Positions 43,434 to 55,480 of a stretch of 64,000 nucleotides of DNA are shown one piece after another. The notes under the pieces are model-generated. The model did no database searches. It worked only from the letters and a program-made list of their open reading frames with translations, and was not told where the DNA came from. This stretch comes from Chrysogorgia sp. JL179-B06 (taxonomy: Eukaryota > Cnidaria > Anthozoa > Scleralcyonacea > Chrysogorgiidae), in the NCBI GenBank assembly GCA_035772405.1, contig JAYKKM010000049.1, positions 1,494,001-1,558,000 of the forward strand. Reading direction: 5' to 3'. Each line of letters begins with the position of its first letter. Position 1 is the stretch's first letter. Both the position numbers and the translations under genes were made by a program.

Positions 43434-46030
43434 CGTTCCTACTATTCAAACCACTCGTTCCTACCATCAAACAACCTGTTCCCACTATCAAACAACCTGT
43501 TCCCACTATCAAACAACCTGTTCCCACTATAAAACAACCTGTTCCCACTATCAAACAATCTGTTCCCACTACCAAACAACCTGTTCCCACTATCAAACAA
43601 CCTGTTCCCACTATCAAACAACCTGTTCCCACTATCAAACAACCTGTTCCCACTATCAAACAACCTGTTCCCACTATCAAACAACCTGATCCCACTATCA
43701 AACAACCTGTTCCTACTATTCAAACAACCTGATCCCACTATCAAACAACCTGTTCCTACTATTCAAACCACTCGTTCCTACCATCAAACAACCTGTTCCC
43801 ACTATCAAACAACCTGTTCCCACTATCAAACAACCTGTTCGCACTATCAAACAACCTGTTCCCACTATCAAACAACCTGTTCCCACTATCAAACAACCTG
43901 ATCCCACTATCAAACAACCTGTTCCCACTATCAAACAACCTGATCCCACTATCAAACAACCTGTTCCCACTACCAAACAACCTGTTCGCGCCATCAAACA
44001 ACCTGTTTCCACTATCAAACCACTCATTCCCACCATCAAACAACCTGTTCCCACCATCAAACAACCTGTTCCCGCCATCAAACAACCTGTTTCCACTATC
44101 AAACAACCTGTTTCCACTATCAAACAACCTGTTCCCACTACCAAACAACCTGTTCCCACTATCAAACAACCTGTTCCCACTACCAAACCACTCGTTCCTA
44201 CCATCAAACAACCTGTTCCCACTATCAAACAACCTGTTCCCACTATCAAACAACCTGTTCCCACTATAAAACAACCTGTTCCCACTATCAAACAATCTGT
44301 TCCCACTACCAAACAACCTGTTCCCACTATCAAACAACCTGTTCCCACTATCAAACAACCTGTTCCCACTATCAAACAACCTGTTCCCACTATCAAACAA
44401 CCTGATCCCACTATCAAACAACCTGTTCCTACTATTCAAACAACCTGATCCCACTATCAAACAACCTGTTCCTACTATTCAAACCACTCGTTCCTACCAT
44501 CAAACAACCTGTTCCCACTATCAAACAACCTGTTCCCACTATCAAACAACCTGTTCGCACTATCAAACAACCTGTTCCCACTATCAAACAACCTGTTCCC
44601 ACTATCAAACAACCTGATCCCACTATCAAACAACCTGTTCCCACTATCAAACAACCTGATCCCACTATCAAACAACCTGTTCCCACTACCAAACAACCTG
44701 TTCGCGCCATCAAACAACCTGTTTCCACTACCAAACAACCTGTTCCCACTATCAAACAACCTGTTCCCACTATCAAACAACCTGATCCCACTATCAAACA
44801 ACCTGTTCCCACTACCAAACAACCTGTTCGCGCCATCAAACAACCTGTTTCCACTATCAAACCACTCATTCCCACCATCAAACAACCTGTTCCCACCATC
44901 AAACAACCTGTTCCCGCCATCAAACAACCTGTTTCCACTATCAAACAACCTGTTTCCACTATCAAACAACCTGTTCCCACTACCAAACAACCTGTTCCCA
45001 CTATCAAACAACCTGTTCCCACTACCAAACCACTCGTTCCCACCATCAAACAACCTGTTCCCGCCATCAAACAAGCTGTTTCCACTATCAAACAACATGT
45101 TCCCACCATCAAACAACCTGTTCCCACTATCAAACAACCTGATCCCACTATCAAACAACCTGTTCCCACTACCAAACAACCTGTTCGCGCCATCAAACAA
45201 CCTGTTTCCACTATCAAACCACTCATTCCCACCATCAAACAACCTGTTCCCACCATCAAACAACCTGTTCCCGCCATCAAACAACCTGTTTCCACTATCA
45301 AACAACCTGTTTCCACTATCAAACAACCTGTTCCCACTACCAAACAACCTGTTCCCACTATCAAACAACCTGTTCCCACTACCAAACCACTCGTTCCCAC
45401 CATCAAACAACCTGTTCCCGCCATCAAACAAGCTGTTTCCACTATCAAACAACATGTTCCCACCATCAAACAACCTGTTCCCACTATCAAACAACTTGTT
45501 CCCACCATCAAACCACTCGTTCACACCATCAAACAACCTGTTCCCACCATCAAACAACCTGTTCCCACTATCAAACAACCTGATCCCACTATCAAACAAC
45601 CTGTTCCCGCCACCAAACAACCTGTTCCCACCATCAAACAACCTGTTCCCACTATCAAACAACCTGTTCCCGCCACCAAACAACCTGTTCCCACTATCAA
45701 ACAACCTGTTCGCGCCATCAAACAACCTGTTCCCACTATCAAACCACTCATTCCCACCATCAAACCACTCGTTCTCACCATCAAACAAACTGTTCCCACT
45801 ATCAAACCACTCGTTCTCACAATCAAACAATCTGTTCCCACTATCAAACCACTCGTTCACACCATCAAACAAACTGTTCCCACTATCAAACCACTCATTC
45901 CCACCATCAAACCACTCGTTCTCACCATCAAACAACCTGTTCCCACTACTGATCAAACCACTCGTTCTCACCATCAAACAACCTGTTCCCACTATCAAAC
46001 CACTCATTCCCACCATCAAACCACTCATTT
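43434..46030. repeat. 21-bp minisatellite, about 120 units
   Basis: Tandem units of the form CAAACAACCTGTTCCCACTAT vary mainly at four or five positions (CCACTCGTT, CGCGCCATC, TTTCCACTA, GATCCCACT variants). Longer blocks are themselves repeated: a segment of about 360 bp in 44810-45480, and a 43740-43990 block again at 44466-44715. Because the unit is seven codons long and free of stops in several frames, very long open frames appear on both strands. I regard these as non-coding. Confidence 0.92.
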
Positions 46031-46039
46031 CTAAGAAAA

Positions 46040-47270
46040 GATTCCTTCTGACATCTGTTTTCAGACTACCGCCTGAACTTCCGGTTTGTGTAAAAATCTG
46101 AAATTCCGTTCTACGTATTCCATATAAGGAAGAGCAAAGTACAATGCCCAGGAAATGACGTCATTTAAACGCAAGCCTAACTGCATCACAAACCGAAACT
46201 ATATTGTATATACACCATGCCTGATCACCAAGTCAAAATAGTAATCGCCACAGAAAGAAATACGGCATTTAATTCGCTGCTTCAGCAGTTTCCATCTGAA
46301 TAACATGCATGATATTTTAAGGCTTTATCTGTAGCTGATCGCATAGTTTAATCACGAGTATATAAAGGTGTAATGACATTATGTAAGGTATACTTTCATT
46401 CTTCGCTTACGTTATAACACTATTCTATTTTACTTTTGCATATCAAGCGTAATCAACTATGTTCAGAACTTCAGCTGTATTTGCCATTCTAACCTGAAAT
46501 CTCTGTTGGTGTTGATCTAAGGTGATAATTCCCGTAGCTTTGATTTCAAGAAATTTAAAGCAGTGAAAACCGAAAGGTATGCAGATTGCCAGATAGTCGC
46601 GTGAATATAGACATATAGAGTGCGTTATAGAGTGCGTTATAGAGTGAGTGTCCAGCGATGTAGCAACGTCAAGTGGCATGGAATTGGGTAAAAATGCAGA
46701 TTGTGACTGAAGACAGCTGTTGTTCTGACTATAGAGAAAATACATATCACAATTATATCAGAAACATCTGAAGAAACAATGTAGATAAAGCAATACTCTG
46801 CTCTAGTAATCTCCGACACTTGTCAGATTATAACGTTTATAGACAGTATTAAATTAATGACAGGAAATCTAAAGCATATCTTTCGCATATCTCCGACACG
46901 GAGATACACAAACCGATACTCACACACCAGTACACCACACACCGATGCTCGCACACCAAAAACCGACACTCGCACTGTCGCACACCCACATTAAAATCAC
47001 GTACTAAAAAATATTCAAACCGTGTGATTTATTTTATTTAAACTACTAACCGTCTCGTTATCCATTGTATATTGCACGATGTCAGTTGAAGTTTGATTTC
47101 TGACGAGAACTGGAAATTGCTGAACAGGCAAGGTTTTCGATACGAGCTTTCCGATTGGCTATCAATGACATCATAACCGTAAATGTATGAATTATTTTTC
47201 CGATCCTAGCTAGAAAATCGCGCTTTTTGATTGGCTAACGAGCGGTCCGTATCAGACCTCTCAGTGGTAT
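46040..47270. other. Intergenic stretch without recognised gene
   Basis: Only short features are seen: a triple AGAGTGCGTTATAG repeat at about 46617-46645, and a CACACACCGATGCTCGCACACC-like degenerate repeat (about 46905-46990, units near 20 bp). No supported coding region. Confidence 0.5.
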
Positions 47271-47273
47271 TAA

Positions 47274-47719
47274 CTCTTTCCCTACGGGCGCAGTTAAAAT
47301 GGGTCGTTGATGACCCGCAAAGTCGTCAATCGAAAAACACGGCACACGGTAACGCAAGATTAAAAATTGAAATTCGACAAGCGCCAGGAACATAAAATCC
47401 ACGCACACGCCACGTTTGATTTGATTTCATAAACAACTCTGCGATTGGTGGCATTTTGAGTTTTCAAGATGCTACGCGGGCGTGCAAGATGGCCTTTTCT
47501 GGAAAAATGTAAATTTTTCAACCTGATTTATGATAATTAATGCTAATTTATATTAACATAATGTGTTTTGTTCGGGAAATTTAAAAGAACAAGTAAAAGC
47601 CGGTTTATTGGACTTCCAGAAAATGTATAGCTTTCGCAACAGTTATGGTTATTTCAAGAGATATCAATAGAACAACGTGGTCGTTCAATTTTTGATGTTT
47701 TTCAGCCGTAGGGAAAGAG
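47274..47719. repeat. TTAA MITE, CTCTTTCCCTACGG family, complete (446 bp)
   Basis: CTCTTTCCCTACGG at the left and CCGTAGGGAAAGAG at the right form perfect 14-bp terminal inverted repeats, each flanked by TTAA (47270-47273, 47720-47723). This is the hallmark of a piggyBac-mobilised element. Partial copies lie at 17797-18165 and 36266-36612. Confidence 0.88.
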
Positions 47720-47792
47720 TTAAAGCAGGGCTCTTGACTTCGACACTGAAATTTCCTATTTTTCAGATATTTAGTCCAAACTAAGTCAAACT

Positions 47793-48270
47793 TCCCAAAC
47801 ATATTTATCATACAGTAGGAACTAATTTACGGTATTGTTTCCATGACAACAAGGTCACGTGACTCATTGGCGGCCATATTGGATGAAAACTTTAAACGTT
47901 CTTGAGGCACGCGAATATATATAATTTAAACAATTAAACAGCGTAATTTGATGCAAATATTGATCTAGTTTATCAAGCTAAGTTGAAAGATTGTATAGTT
48001 TTACCGTAAATGAAACTTTTAGAGAATGATTTTTTCTCTAATTACAATTTCTCTAATATTTTTGTTTGTGCAAATTGATTCCTGCCATTCAACTTAGCTT
48101 GATAAACTAGATCAATATTTGCATCAAATTACGCTGTTTAATTGTTTAAATGATATATATTCGCCTGCCTCATTTCATCCAATATGGCCGCCAATGAGTC
48201 ACGTGACCTTGTTGTCATGGAAACAAAATCGTAAATTAGTTCCTACCGTATGATAAATATGTTTGGTACG
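47793..48270. repeat. Palindromic MITE, CCAAACATATTTATCAT ends
   Basis: Inverted arms of about 200 bp share ATTGATCTAGTTTATCAAGC, GGCGGCCATATTGGATGA and CAAGGTCACGTGACTCATTG. The loop is about 70 bp. Confidence 0.8.
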
Positions 48271-48368
48271 TTTTGCTTTAAAGCTCAGGGCCTGTTCATA
48301 TGGTCCCGGTAAGCGAGCTGGTCGCCTTAGCGAGATCTCAAAATGTTGCCTTCATATGGGAAGCACGT

Positions 48369-48975
48369 TATATAGTTTTACTGTAGGCGACAGAGACTAT
48401 CTGTCTCTGATATTTTAAGATGCTTAATTGAATTAGTTGTCCAGGGTTTTCCTATAATATATAACATAAACTGCGACTCCATAACAGTAACTATGAAGCC
48501 GGAATTAGAACGTGGCGCGGCCATATTGCAGTGACCGCGGTGGTCACCAGCTGTTTGACCAGCTGTTGTGGTCTAGTGGTTACCACACATGTCTATGAGC
48601 TGGGAGACACAGGTTCAAATCCTGGGTGGGACCACCACTCAGGGTCTTAAAAATAATTGAGGAGAAAGTGCTGCTTTTGTAATAATACCAGCAAATGGTA
48701 AGACTTTCGGGTCTTCTCGGATAACGACCTTAAATCGTAGGCCCTCGGAACCCCTATCAATTGGGTTTCTAGCCTGTTGGGGTATATTCCGTTCATCTAT
48801 AGAGTGATAAATCTAATAAACTAAACTAAACTCCAATATGGCCGCCGCGAAATATTCCCGGTTTCATAATTGCTGTAATGGAGCGGTAATTTGTGTTCTA
48901 AATTACGGGAAAACCTTCGACAACTGATTAGAGACAGATAGTCTCTGTCGCCTGCAGTAAAACTATATATAGCGT
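48369..48975. repeat. Palindromic MITE interrupted by a SINE
   Basis: TATATAGTTTTACTGTAGGC at the left and its inverse at the right enclose inverted arms (GACAGAGACTATCTGTCTCT). A tRNA-derived SINE occupies the centre, so the MITE is the older insertion. Confidence 0.65.
48560..48832 (+). repeat. tRNA-derived SINE, about 270 bp
   Basis: A box TGGTCTAGTGG and B box GGTTCAAATCC head the element. A conserved body follows (AGACTTTCGGGTCTTCTCGG, then CGTAGGCCCTCGG), and it ends in an AATAAACTAAACTAAAC tail. Pol III transcription and LINE-dependent copying are the known mode for such elements. Confidence 0.75.
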
Positions 48976-49797
48976 AGTCCCTTCAAGATGGCCGCCGCAA
49001 AATATTCCCGCCTTCAATTTTTGCGCAGTATCCAAACAATAGTTGCTCGATCCAGTCTTTATTTAGAAGATCAGTGGTTTTAACCCGCCAATCGGGATGA
49101 AATTGGCAAAGGCCGCGTTCTGTTTGGTCAGCAATAGCTTTGTTCGCATGCGCACTTGAAGATTTTCATCCCAACAGGCGGGACGAACTGTTCATATGGA
49201 AAAAGGGAAGTAGCGCGGGTGGTGGCGCGGGTAAATTTGCCGGTCGAGTCTTTTTTGCCGGTATGCTTATAACTTTGCTTGCTGTTGACACTCAGACACG
49301 GAAGAGGATTTTATAATATATTATATGCTATCCGATCGTTTTACTAATCGTTCACTAAGCTTCACATTTCATCTCGAATTAGACTATAATACATTCCTTA
49401 ATTTGTTCTTAAACACATCAATATTCTCTCTGCCAAACGTACTTGTTCAGGTAGACTGTTCCAGTATTGCCTATTGGGATATTAAATAACTAAACGAATG
49501 TTTCTTCCACTGAAGGTTAAAACGAGGCAAAACTATAGGATAGAACCCTCACCTCTAAAATTTAAGTTCTAAAATTAAAAAAATTACGAATATACTGGGA
49601 CCATTACAATACAGACATTTACAGTATAAAATAATACAAGAGATTGAGAAACCCGTCTTTGTCGCAAATTAGACATCAATTAGAGTTAATAACTGTTCAT
49701 ATGGTACGGACTTAGCATGTCCTAATAGTGTTCTTAAAATATAATAATCAGCAATAACAATTACGCGATTACACTGAACTTTTCCTAGCCCAGCAAG

Positions 49798-52152
49798 CAG
49801 GGGCGGATTCAGGAATTTTTTAGGGTACGTCGAAACACGGAAGTGCACATTCTAGGGGGGTGCCGGGGCATGCCCCCCCGGAAATTTTTTGAAATTTGAC
49901 TCCCTGAAATGGCATTTCCCGCATTCTGGCAAGATTTTTTAGAAAAATCTTACAGTTCTAATTTACGTTTTTTATACCACATTTTACGATTTTTTAAAAA
50001 AAATGCTTCTGCACTTTTTAAATAATCGTTACTGGAGACAATTTTTACGACTGTTTCGCTCCATATAAGAGCTCATCAGCATGCCTATGATTCACTGCTC
50101 AGTGAATCCGACATGGACAGCCAAAGCCCACCAACTTTAGCTGCCAAGCAATTTTTTAGACACAGAGGAGCTTATCTCTCTACATCACATGATCCTGGTC
50201 ATGTTAATTTCCTGGTCATTTTACCAATATATTAGATTGTTTAACTTTACCCCTTCTCCACAATGAGCTGTCTGGTTGTAAGGCACCAGATACACACCCA
50301 TGCAAAGCAAAATAATTATGAATAGAGAAAAACAGACCATGTACAATACATTACATGGACATAGTCAGATAACTAAGAGCACACCACTCTACATCATCCT
50401 GGTCATACAAACTAGTAGTTACCAACAAAAGACTGCATTGCATATACAGTACTCTTATTGAAATGTTTATTTATTTTTTGTGGCTTTTTTATTAATTTTA
50501 ATATGTATATATGGAAAGAAAATGTAATAGTTTACCCCTTATCCAGCACAATGAGCTGTCTGGTTTTAAGGAGCCAGATACTCGCCCAAGAAAAATAATT
50601 ATGAATAGAGAAAAACAGACCATATAGGACATTTCATGGACATAGAGAAGAGCTCACCTCTCTACATCATCCTGGTCATCTTAACAACCTAATAGTTTAC
50701 CCCTTATCCACAATGAGCTGTCTGGTTTTAAGGCGCCAGATACTCGCCCAAGAAAAATAATTATGAATAGAGAAAAACAGACCATATAGACCTCTTTCAT
50801 AATGGCGCCCAAATTAAATATTCTTTTATATTCATTTAAATTAGCCTTTCTGACCTCGTTCGTGTGTCTGTAATTCCAAAGAATCGTCGCTTTGTAACGA
50901 GGCCAGAAAGGCTAATTTGCATGCATATAAAAGAATATTTAAACTGGCCGCCATTATGAAAGAGGTCTATAGGACATTTCATGGACATAGAGAAGAGCTC
51001 ACCTCTCTACATCATCCTGGTCATACAAACTAGTAGTTACCAATTACCAAGAATACCAACAAAAGACTGCACTCTCGTTGAAATGTATATTTATTTTATG
51101 TGGTCGTTACTAATGTATATACTGTATATATATAAATGGAAAAATACTTAGCTAAATTCCAACCTCCTGTTACCAGTTGCGAATTTTTGGAGGACATCTT
51201 GCACATCTGGCTCTATTTCTTGGTGAACATGCATCAACACTCACTACTCACTTGAATCAAGATGAATATATTATTAAAAACGCAATCGATTCATGTTTGC
51301 TGTTTTATATGAATTATTATCTTAATATCATTAAACTACATCAATCATTGTAGTCTACAGTCAGACGTTACCTAATCCTTTATATACTATTTAAAATTTA
51401 AACTTACCTAACAGTAACAGCCGTGGACTTTGATAATCTCAATTTGACATATTTCGGAATATAGATTTCCGCGCCAAAATGCCTGTATAAGGTCTTTCCA
51501 ATCTTTGCGATATGCTCTTGATCAGAGAGAACAGCACACGATTGCAATTTTCCCGTCAATTCACGAAGAATTTGGCGAAGTAAGTTTTCGTCTCGATCAC
51601 GCTTAGATCACGCTTGTAAACTCGCTCAATTTACTGCCTGATACGTCGAAGCCCGACATAATGGGTTTATTAGCCTGAAGTACGTCGAAACACCCGTATA
51701 AGCAGTTTCGACGGACTTGGAGTTTCATTGGTCTAAATCGAAAATTACGAACGCTGATTGGTTGCTAGATCCGATTCGACGGATTTGGGATTTTTCGACG
51801 TACCTGGCGCCTGACAAGCGATTCATTTCGACGGACTAGCAGGCTGGTATAGATTAGGGTGGCATTTAGCATTAGAAGACGCGGGCTAAGAAATTTTTAA
51901 AAATTTTTAAACAATTTTCAACGTTAAAAAATGAAATTTTTGAAAATTTCAAAGATTTCAAAATATATATTAAAACATTTTTAAAGTTCGAATATTTATT
52001 TTTCAAACTTGAATATTTATTTTTAAAGTTTTTCCGAAATAAATTAATTCATTGAATAAATTAGTCTCGATTTTTTGCGTACGTCGCTCGACGTGTTTGA
52101 CCAGGGCGCTATAAAACACACCCTGGTTTGACGTACCCTAAATCCGCCCCTG
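49798..52152. mobile_element. hAT-like element, CAGGGGCGGATT ends, 2355 bp
   Basis: CAGGGGCGGATTCAGGAATT at the left and inverted AATCCGCCCCTG at the right continue into related inner arms (AGGGTACGTCGAAAC / GTTTGACGTACCCT). The flanks share GCAAG on both sides, a 5-bp duplication rather than the usual 8. No transposase frame is found. The interior has a module of about 130-150 bp repeated three times (around 50250, 50550 and 50706-51020) and one nested MITE. Confidence 0.75.
50789..50967. repeat. MITE with GACCTCTTTCATAATGGCG ends (179 bp)
   Basis: GACCTCTTTCATAATGGCG and its near-perfect inverse bound the element, each flanked by TATA. The neighbouring module at 50617-50640 has the uninterrupted sequence ACCATATAGGACATTTCATG and so preserves the empty site. 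TA or TATA duplication suggests a Tc1/mariner or similar transposase. Confidence 0.85.
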
Positions 52153-52195
52153 GCAAGTATAAATGACTACGATATTCAAAGTGTGGAACTTTAAT

Positions 52196-52225
52196 AATAA
52201 TAATAATAATAACAATAATAATAAC

Positions 52226-52258
<33 letters not shown>
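52196..52258. repeat. (AAT)n microsatellite
   Basis: About twenty AAT/AAC triplets in a row. Confidence 0.9.
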
Positions 52259-52281
52259 TAATTAATATATGAGAGGATTTA

Positions 52282-52647
52282 ATATTGTCAAATACATATA
52301 TGGAAAAAGTTACTGCCCCAACCGGGAATATCACAACTTCTTGTATAGAGAGGGCTTTAATAATAATAATTAATTAATTATTATTAAAGCCCTCTGTATA
52401 CAAGAAGTTGTGTATCGCTTCGCTACTTTGGGAAGTGCGCTCGAGAGGCCTTTCTCCACATTATGGTTAGATGCGATGTCTGCCTGTTGGTGAAAGCGGC
52501 GAATTTAATATGTATATGGCAAAATCAGTGACTGTTCTGACCGTGTCTCATTAGCTCAAAGGTCAGAGCGCCGAAACGTGGATTCGGAGACCAGGGTTCG
52601 ATTCCCGGTTGGGGCAGTCACTTTTTCCATATATGTATTTGACAATA
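52282..52647. repeat. tRNA-derived SINE within an inverted repeat
   Basis: GTCAAATACATATATGGAAA at the left is matched inverted at the right. The right part has A box TAGCTCAAAGG and B box GGTTCGATTCC (52556-52610). An inner palindrome around AGAGGGCTTTAATAATAAT fills the left half. The two outer copies end at the same point in the tRNA-like part, so this looks like two SINEs inserted head to head. Confidence 0.6.
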
Positions 52648-53394
52648 ATAATAATTAAACCATACCTCGACTAAATCTGTTTGTCGGAGTTTTACCAATA
52701 TTTATACTTTTAACTTACCTTGTTTGGTTGGTTGGGTAACAGGTGGTCCGATTGGCTCCTGTTTGATTGGTTCCGTGATGCTTGGAATAGGATCAGATTG
52801 ATTGGTCCTACTGATCCTGATCCGCTTACCAATCGGACCTTACCTGTACCCTTCAAACATCAGTTGTGGAACTGATGGAGTAATTAAATCTTGTTAAAGA
52901 GGTGGGATGGTGGGTGCGTATTTCTTCCGCGTTGATTACTGTGCACTGCGTCGTTTGCGTTTATTGCGTGACAATAACTTCGACTGCTATCGGATTACGG
53001 TTGCGTTGCATTCGAATGTCAATCTTGTGCGTCATCGATATCCTGGGGCGTATGCATCGTAGCACGTCTCCTTTGGTTTAACCTTGGTTATAACTAACCT
53101 CATTTAAACCATACCTCGACTAAATCTGTTTGTCGGAGTTTTACCAATATTTATACTTTTAACTTACCTTGTTTGGTTGGTTGGGTAACAGGTGGTCCGA
53201 TTGGCTCCTGTTTGATTGGTTCCGTGATGCTTGGAATAGGATCAGATTGATTGGTCCTACTGATCCTGATCCGCTTACCAAACTGAGAGATCACTGGTTT
53301 GAGATCTCAGCTTCCAAGTATCTCTAAATAATTCCGTAATTCTCTGGACGACTTATTGGCGATGTTACCCAACCGGATTCGCTACTTGCGTATA

Positions 53395-54290
53395 TGCGTG
53401 TTCAACCATGAGAATTGCGACGTGAGCTCGTTTCCAAGAAGGTCGCGTAATTTGCGTGTTCAACCATGAGCGCAACGACTTGAGCTCGTTCAACGATGGT
53501 CGCGTAATTTGCGTGTTCAACCATGAGCGTTGCGACCTGAGCTCGTTCAACGATGGTCTTTTCGTGTTCAACCATGAGCGTTGCGACCTGAGCTCGTTCA
53601 ACGATGGTCACGTAATTTGCGTATTCAACCATGATCGTTGCGACCTGAGCTCGTTCAACGATGATCTTTGCGTGTTTAATCATGAGCGTTGCGACCTGAG
53701 CTCGTTCAACGATGATCTTGCGTGTTCGATCATGAGCGTTGCGACCTGAGCTCGTTCAACGATGATCTTTGCGTGTTCGATCATGAGCGTTGCGACCTGA
53801 GCTCGTTCAACGATGATCTTTGCGTGTTCAATCATGAGCGTTGCGACCTGAGCTCGTTCAACGATGATCTTTCCGTGTTCGATCATGAGCGTTGCGACCT
53901 AAGCTCGTTCAACGATGATCTTGCGTGTTCGATCATGAGCGTTGCGACCTGAGCTCGTTCAAACGATGATCTTTGCGTGTTCAATCATGAGCGTTGCGAC
54001 CTGAGCTCGTTCAACGATGATCTTTTCGTGTTCGATCATGAGCGTTGCGACCTGAGCTCGTTCAACGATGATCTTTGCGTGTTCAATCATGAGCGTTGCG
54101 ACCTGAGCTCGTTCAACGATGATCTTTTCGTGTTCGATCATGAGCGTTGCGACCTGAGCTCGTTCAACGATGATCTTTGCGTGTTCAATCATGAGCGTTG
54201 CGACCTGAGCTCGTTCAACGATGATCTTTTCGTGTTCGATCATGAGCGTTGCGACCTGAGCTCGTTCAACGATGATCTTTGCGTGTTCAT
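53395..54290. repeat. 51-bp minisatellite, about 17 units
   Basis: Units of the type GTGTTCGATCATGAGCGTTG, then CGACCTGAGCTCGTTCAACG and ATGATCTTTGC. Early units carry a 6-bp longer linker (CACGTAATTTGC). From about 53960 two variants (TTTTCGTGTTCGATC and TTTGCGTGTTCAATC) alternate regularly, giving a 102-bp dimer. Confidence 0.92.
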
Positions 54291-54910
54291 ATCGGATCCA
54301 TTGTCGATTGCGTAATTGGGTTCATCGGACCCGTTATCGATTGCGTAATTGGGTTCATCGGACGCGGTATCCATTGCGTAATTGCATTCATCGGATCCAT
54401 TGCCGATTGCGTAATTGGGTTCATCGCACCCGTTCTCGATTGCGTAATTGGGTTCATCGGACCCGTTATCGATTGCGTAATTGGGTTCATCGGACCCGTT
54501 ATCGATTGCGTAATTGGGTTCATCGGACCCGGTATCCATTGCGTAATTGGGTTCATCGGACCCATTGTCGATTGCGTAATTGGGTTCATCGGACCCGTTA
54601 TCGATTGCGTAATTGGGTCATCGGACCCGTTATCGATTGCGTAATTGGGTCATCGTTATCGATTGCGTAATTGGGTTCATCGGACCCATTGTCGATTGCG
54701 TAATTGGGTTCATCGGACCCGTTATCGATTGCGTAATTGGGTCATCGGACCCGTTATCGATTGCGTAATTGGGTCATCGGACCCGTTATCGGTTGCGTAA
54801 TTGGGTCATCGGACCCCGTATCGATTGTGTAATTGGGTCATTGGATCCGGTATCGATTGCGTAATTGGGTCATCGGGCCCGTTATGGATTGCGTAATTTG
54901 ATTCATCGGG
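54291..54910. repeat. 32/33-bp minisatellite, about 19 units
   Basis: Units of ATCGGACCCGTTATCGATTG followed by CGTAATTGGGTTC, later with one base fewer (GGGTC). It abuts the recombinase remnant directly and may derive from its coding end, since TCGATTGCGTGAGTGGG at 54918 lies at the junction. Confidence 0.9.
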
Positions 54911-55138
54911 CCTCTGATCGATTGCGTGAGTGGGAATGTCCAACATGCGTGCTGGTGTGCGAATGTATAGTCGGTATGCGTTGCTTTCCCAACGTCCTAA
55001 TAACTTGATTATGTGGTCTGGTGGTTGTGTCCCGAGTAAGTTCCCTGAAGTCCTGCCTGCATTAAAAGGTTCTGTAGCCTTTTTGAGAGATTCGCTCTAG
55101 TTAGAGGTTTGCCATCCCGGTGAATAAACAATGGGCCT
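54908..55138 (-). pseudogene. Tyrosine recombinase C-terminal remnant
   Basis: The minus strand reads GPLFIHRDGKPLTRANLSKR, LQNLLMQAGLQGTYSGH and, after a frame change and a short deletion, PPDHIIKLLGRWESNAYRLY followed by IRTPARMLDIP. The YSGH motif carries the conserved His, and the LGRW...Y region carries the catalytic Tyr (in AYRLYIRTP) that forms the covalent DNA link. The H-x-x-R arginine region is deleted, so the enzyme is dead. This is the family used by DIRS/Ngaro and Crypton elements. Confidence 0.8.
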
Positions 55139-55480
55139 GAGCTCGTTTTACACACGATAGTCGCGTAATTTGCGTGTTCAACCAAACCATGAGCGTTGCG
55201 ACGTGAGCTCGTTTTACACGCGATGGTCGCATCATTTGCGCGTTCAGCCAAGAGCGTTGCGATGTGGGCTCGTTTTACGCACAATGCTCGCGTAATTTGC
55301 GTGTTCAACGATGAGCGTTGCGACATGGGCTCGTTTTACACACTATGCTCGCGTAATTTGCGTGTTAAAACATGAGCGTTGCGACGTGGGCTCGTTTTAC
55401 ACACTATGCTCGCGTAATTTGCGCGTTAAACCATGAGCGTTGCGACGTGGACTCGTTTTACACACTATGCTCGCGTAAAC
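55134..55480. repeat. 61-bp minisatellite, about 5.5 units
   Basis: Units of GAGCGTTGCGACGTGGGCTC, then GTTTTACACACTATGCTCGC and GTAATTTGCGTGTTAAAACAT. Parts of it resemble the 51-bp units (GAGCGTTGCGAC, GAGCTCGTT), so both probably share an origin. Confidence 0.88.

Noticed and set aside
44475..46028. A 517-codon minus-strand frame (GNRLFDS repeats) and similar long frames on both strands
   Set aside because: They arise because the minisatellite unit is 21 bp with no stop codons. Several frames are open at once, with no start context, domain or splice signal.
43434..46030. A CRISPR array
   Set aside because: Repeats are contiguous with no unique spacers, no cas genes occur, and the DNA is eukaryotic.
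46443..46745. Upstream exon of the membrane-protein gene at 42339-43262
   Set aside because: No splice donor in a suitable phase, no hydrophobic or conserved segment, and a simple triplicated AGAGTGCGTTATAG repeat inside.
53395..54315. Open frames of 70-112 codons on both strands
   Set aside because: Periodic 17-codon products of the 51-bp array, open in opposite strands alike; no evidence of a protein.
54287..54670. Three overlapping frames with Ile/Gly/Val or Arg/His repeats
   Set aside because: Products of the 33-bp array, read equally well in different frames.
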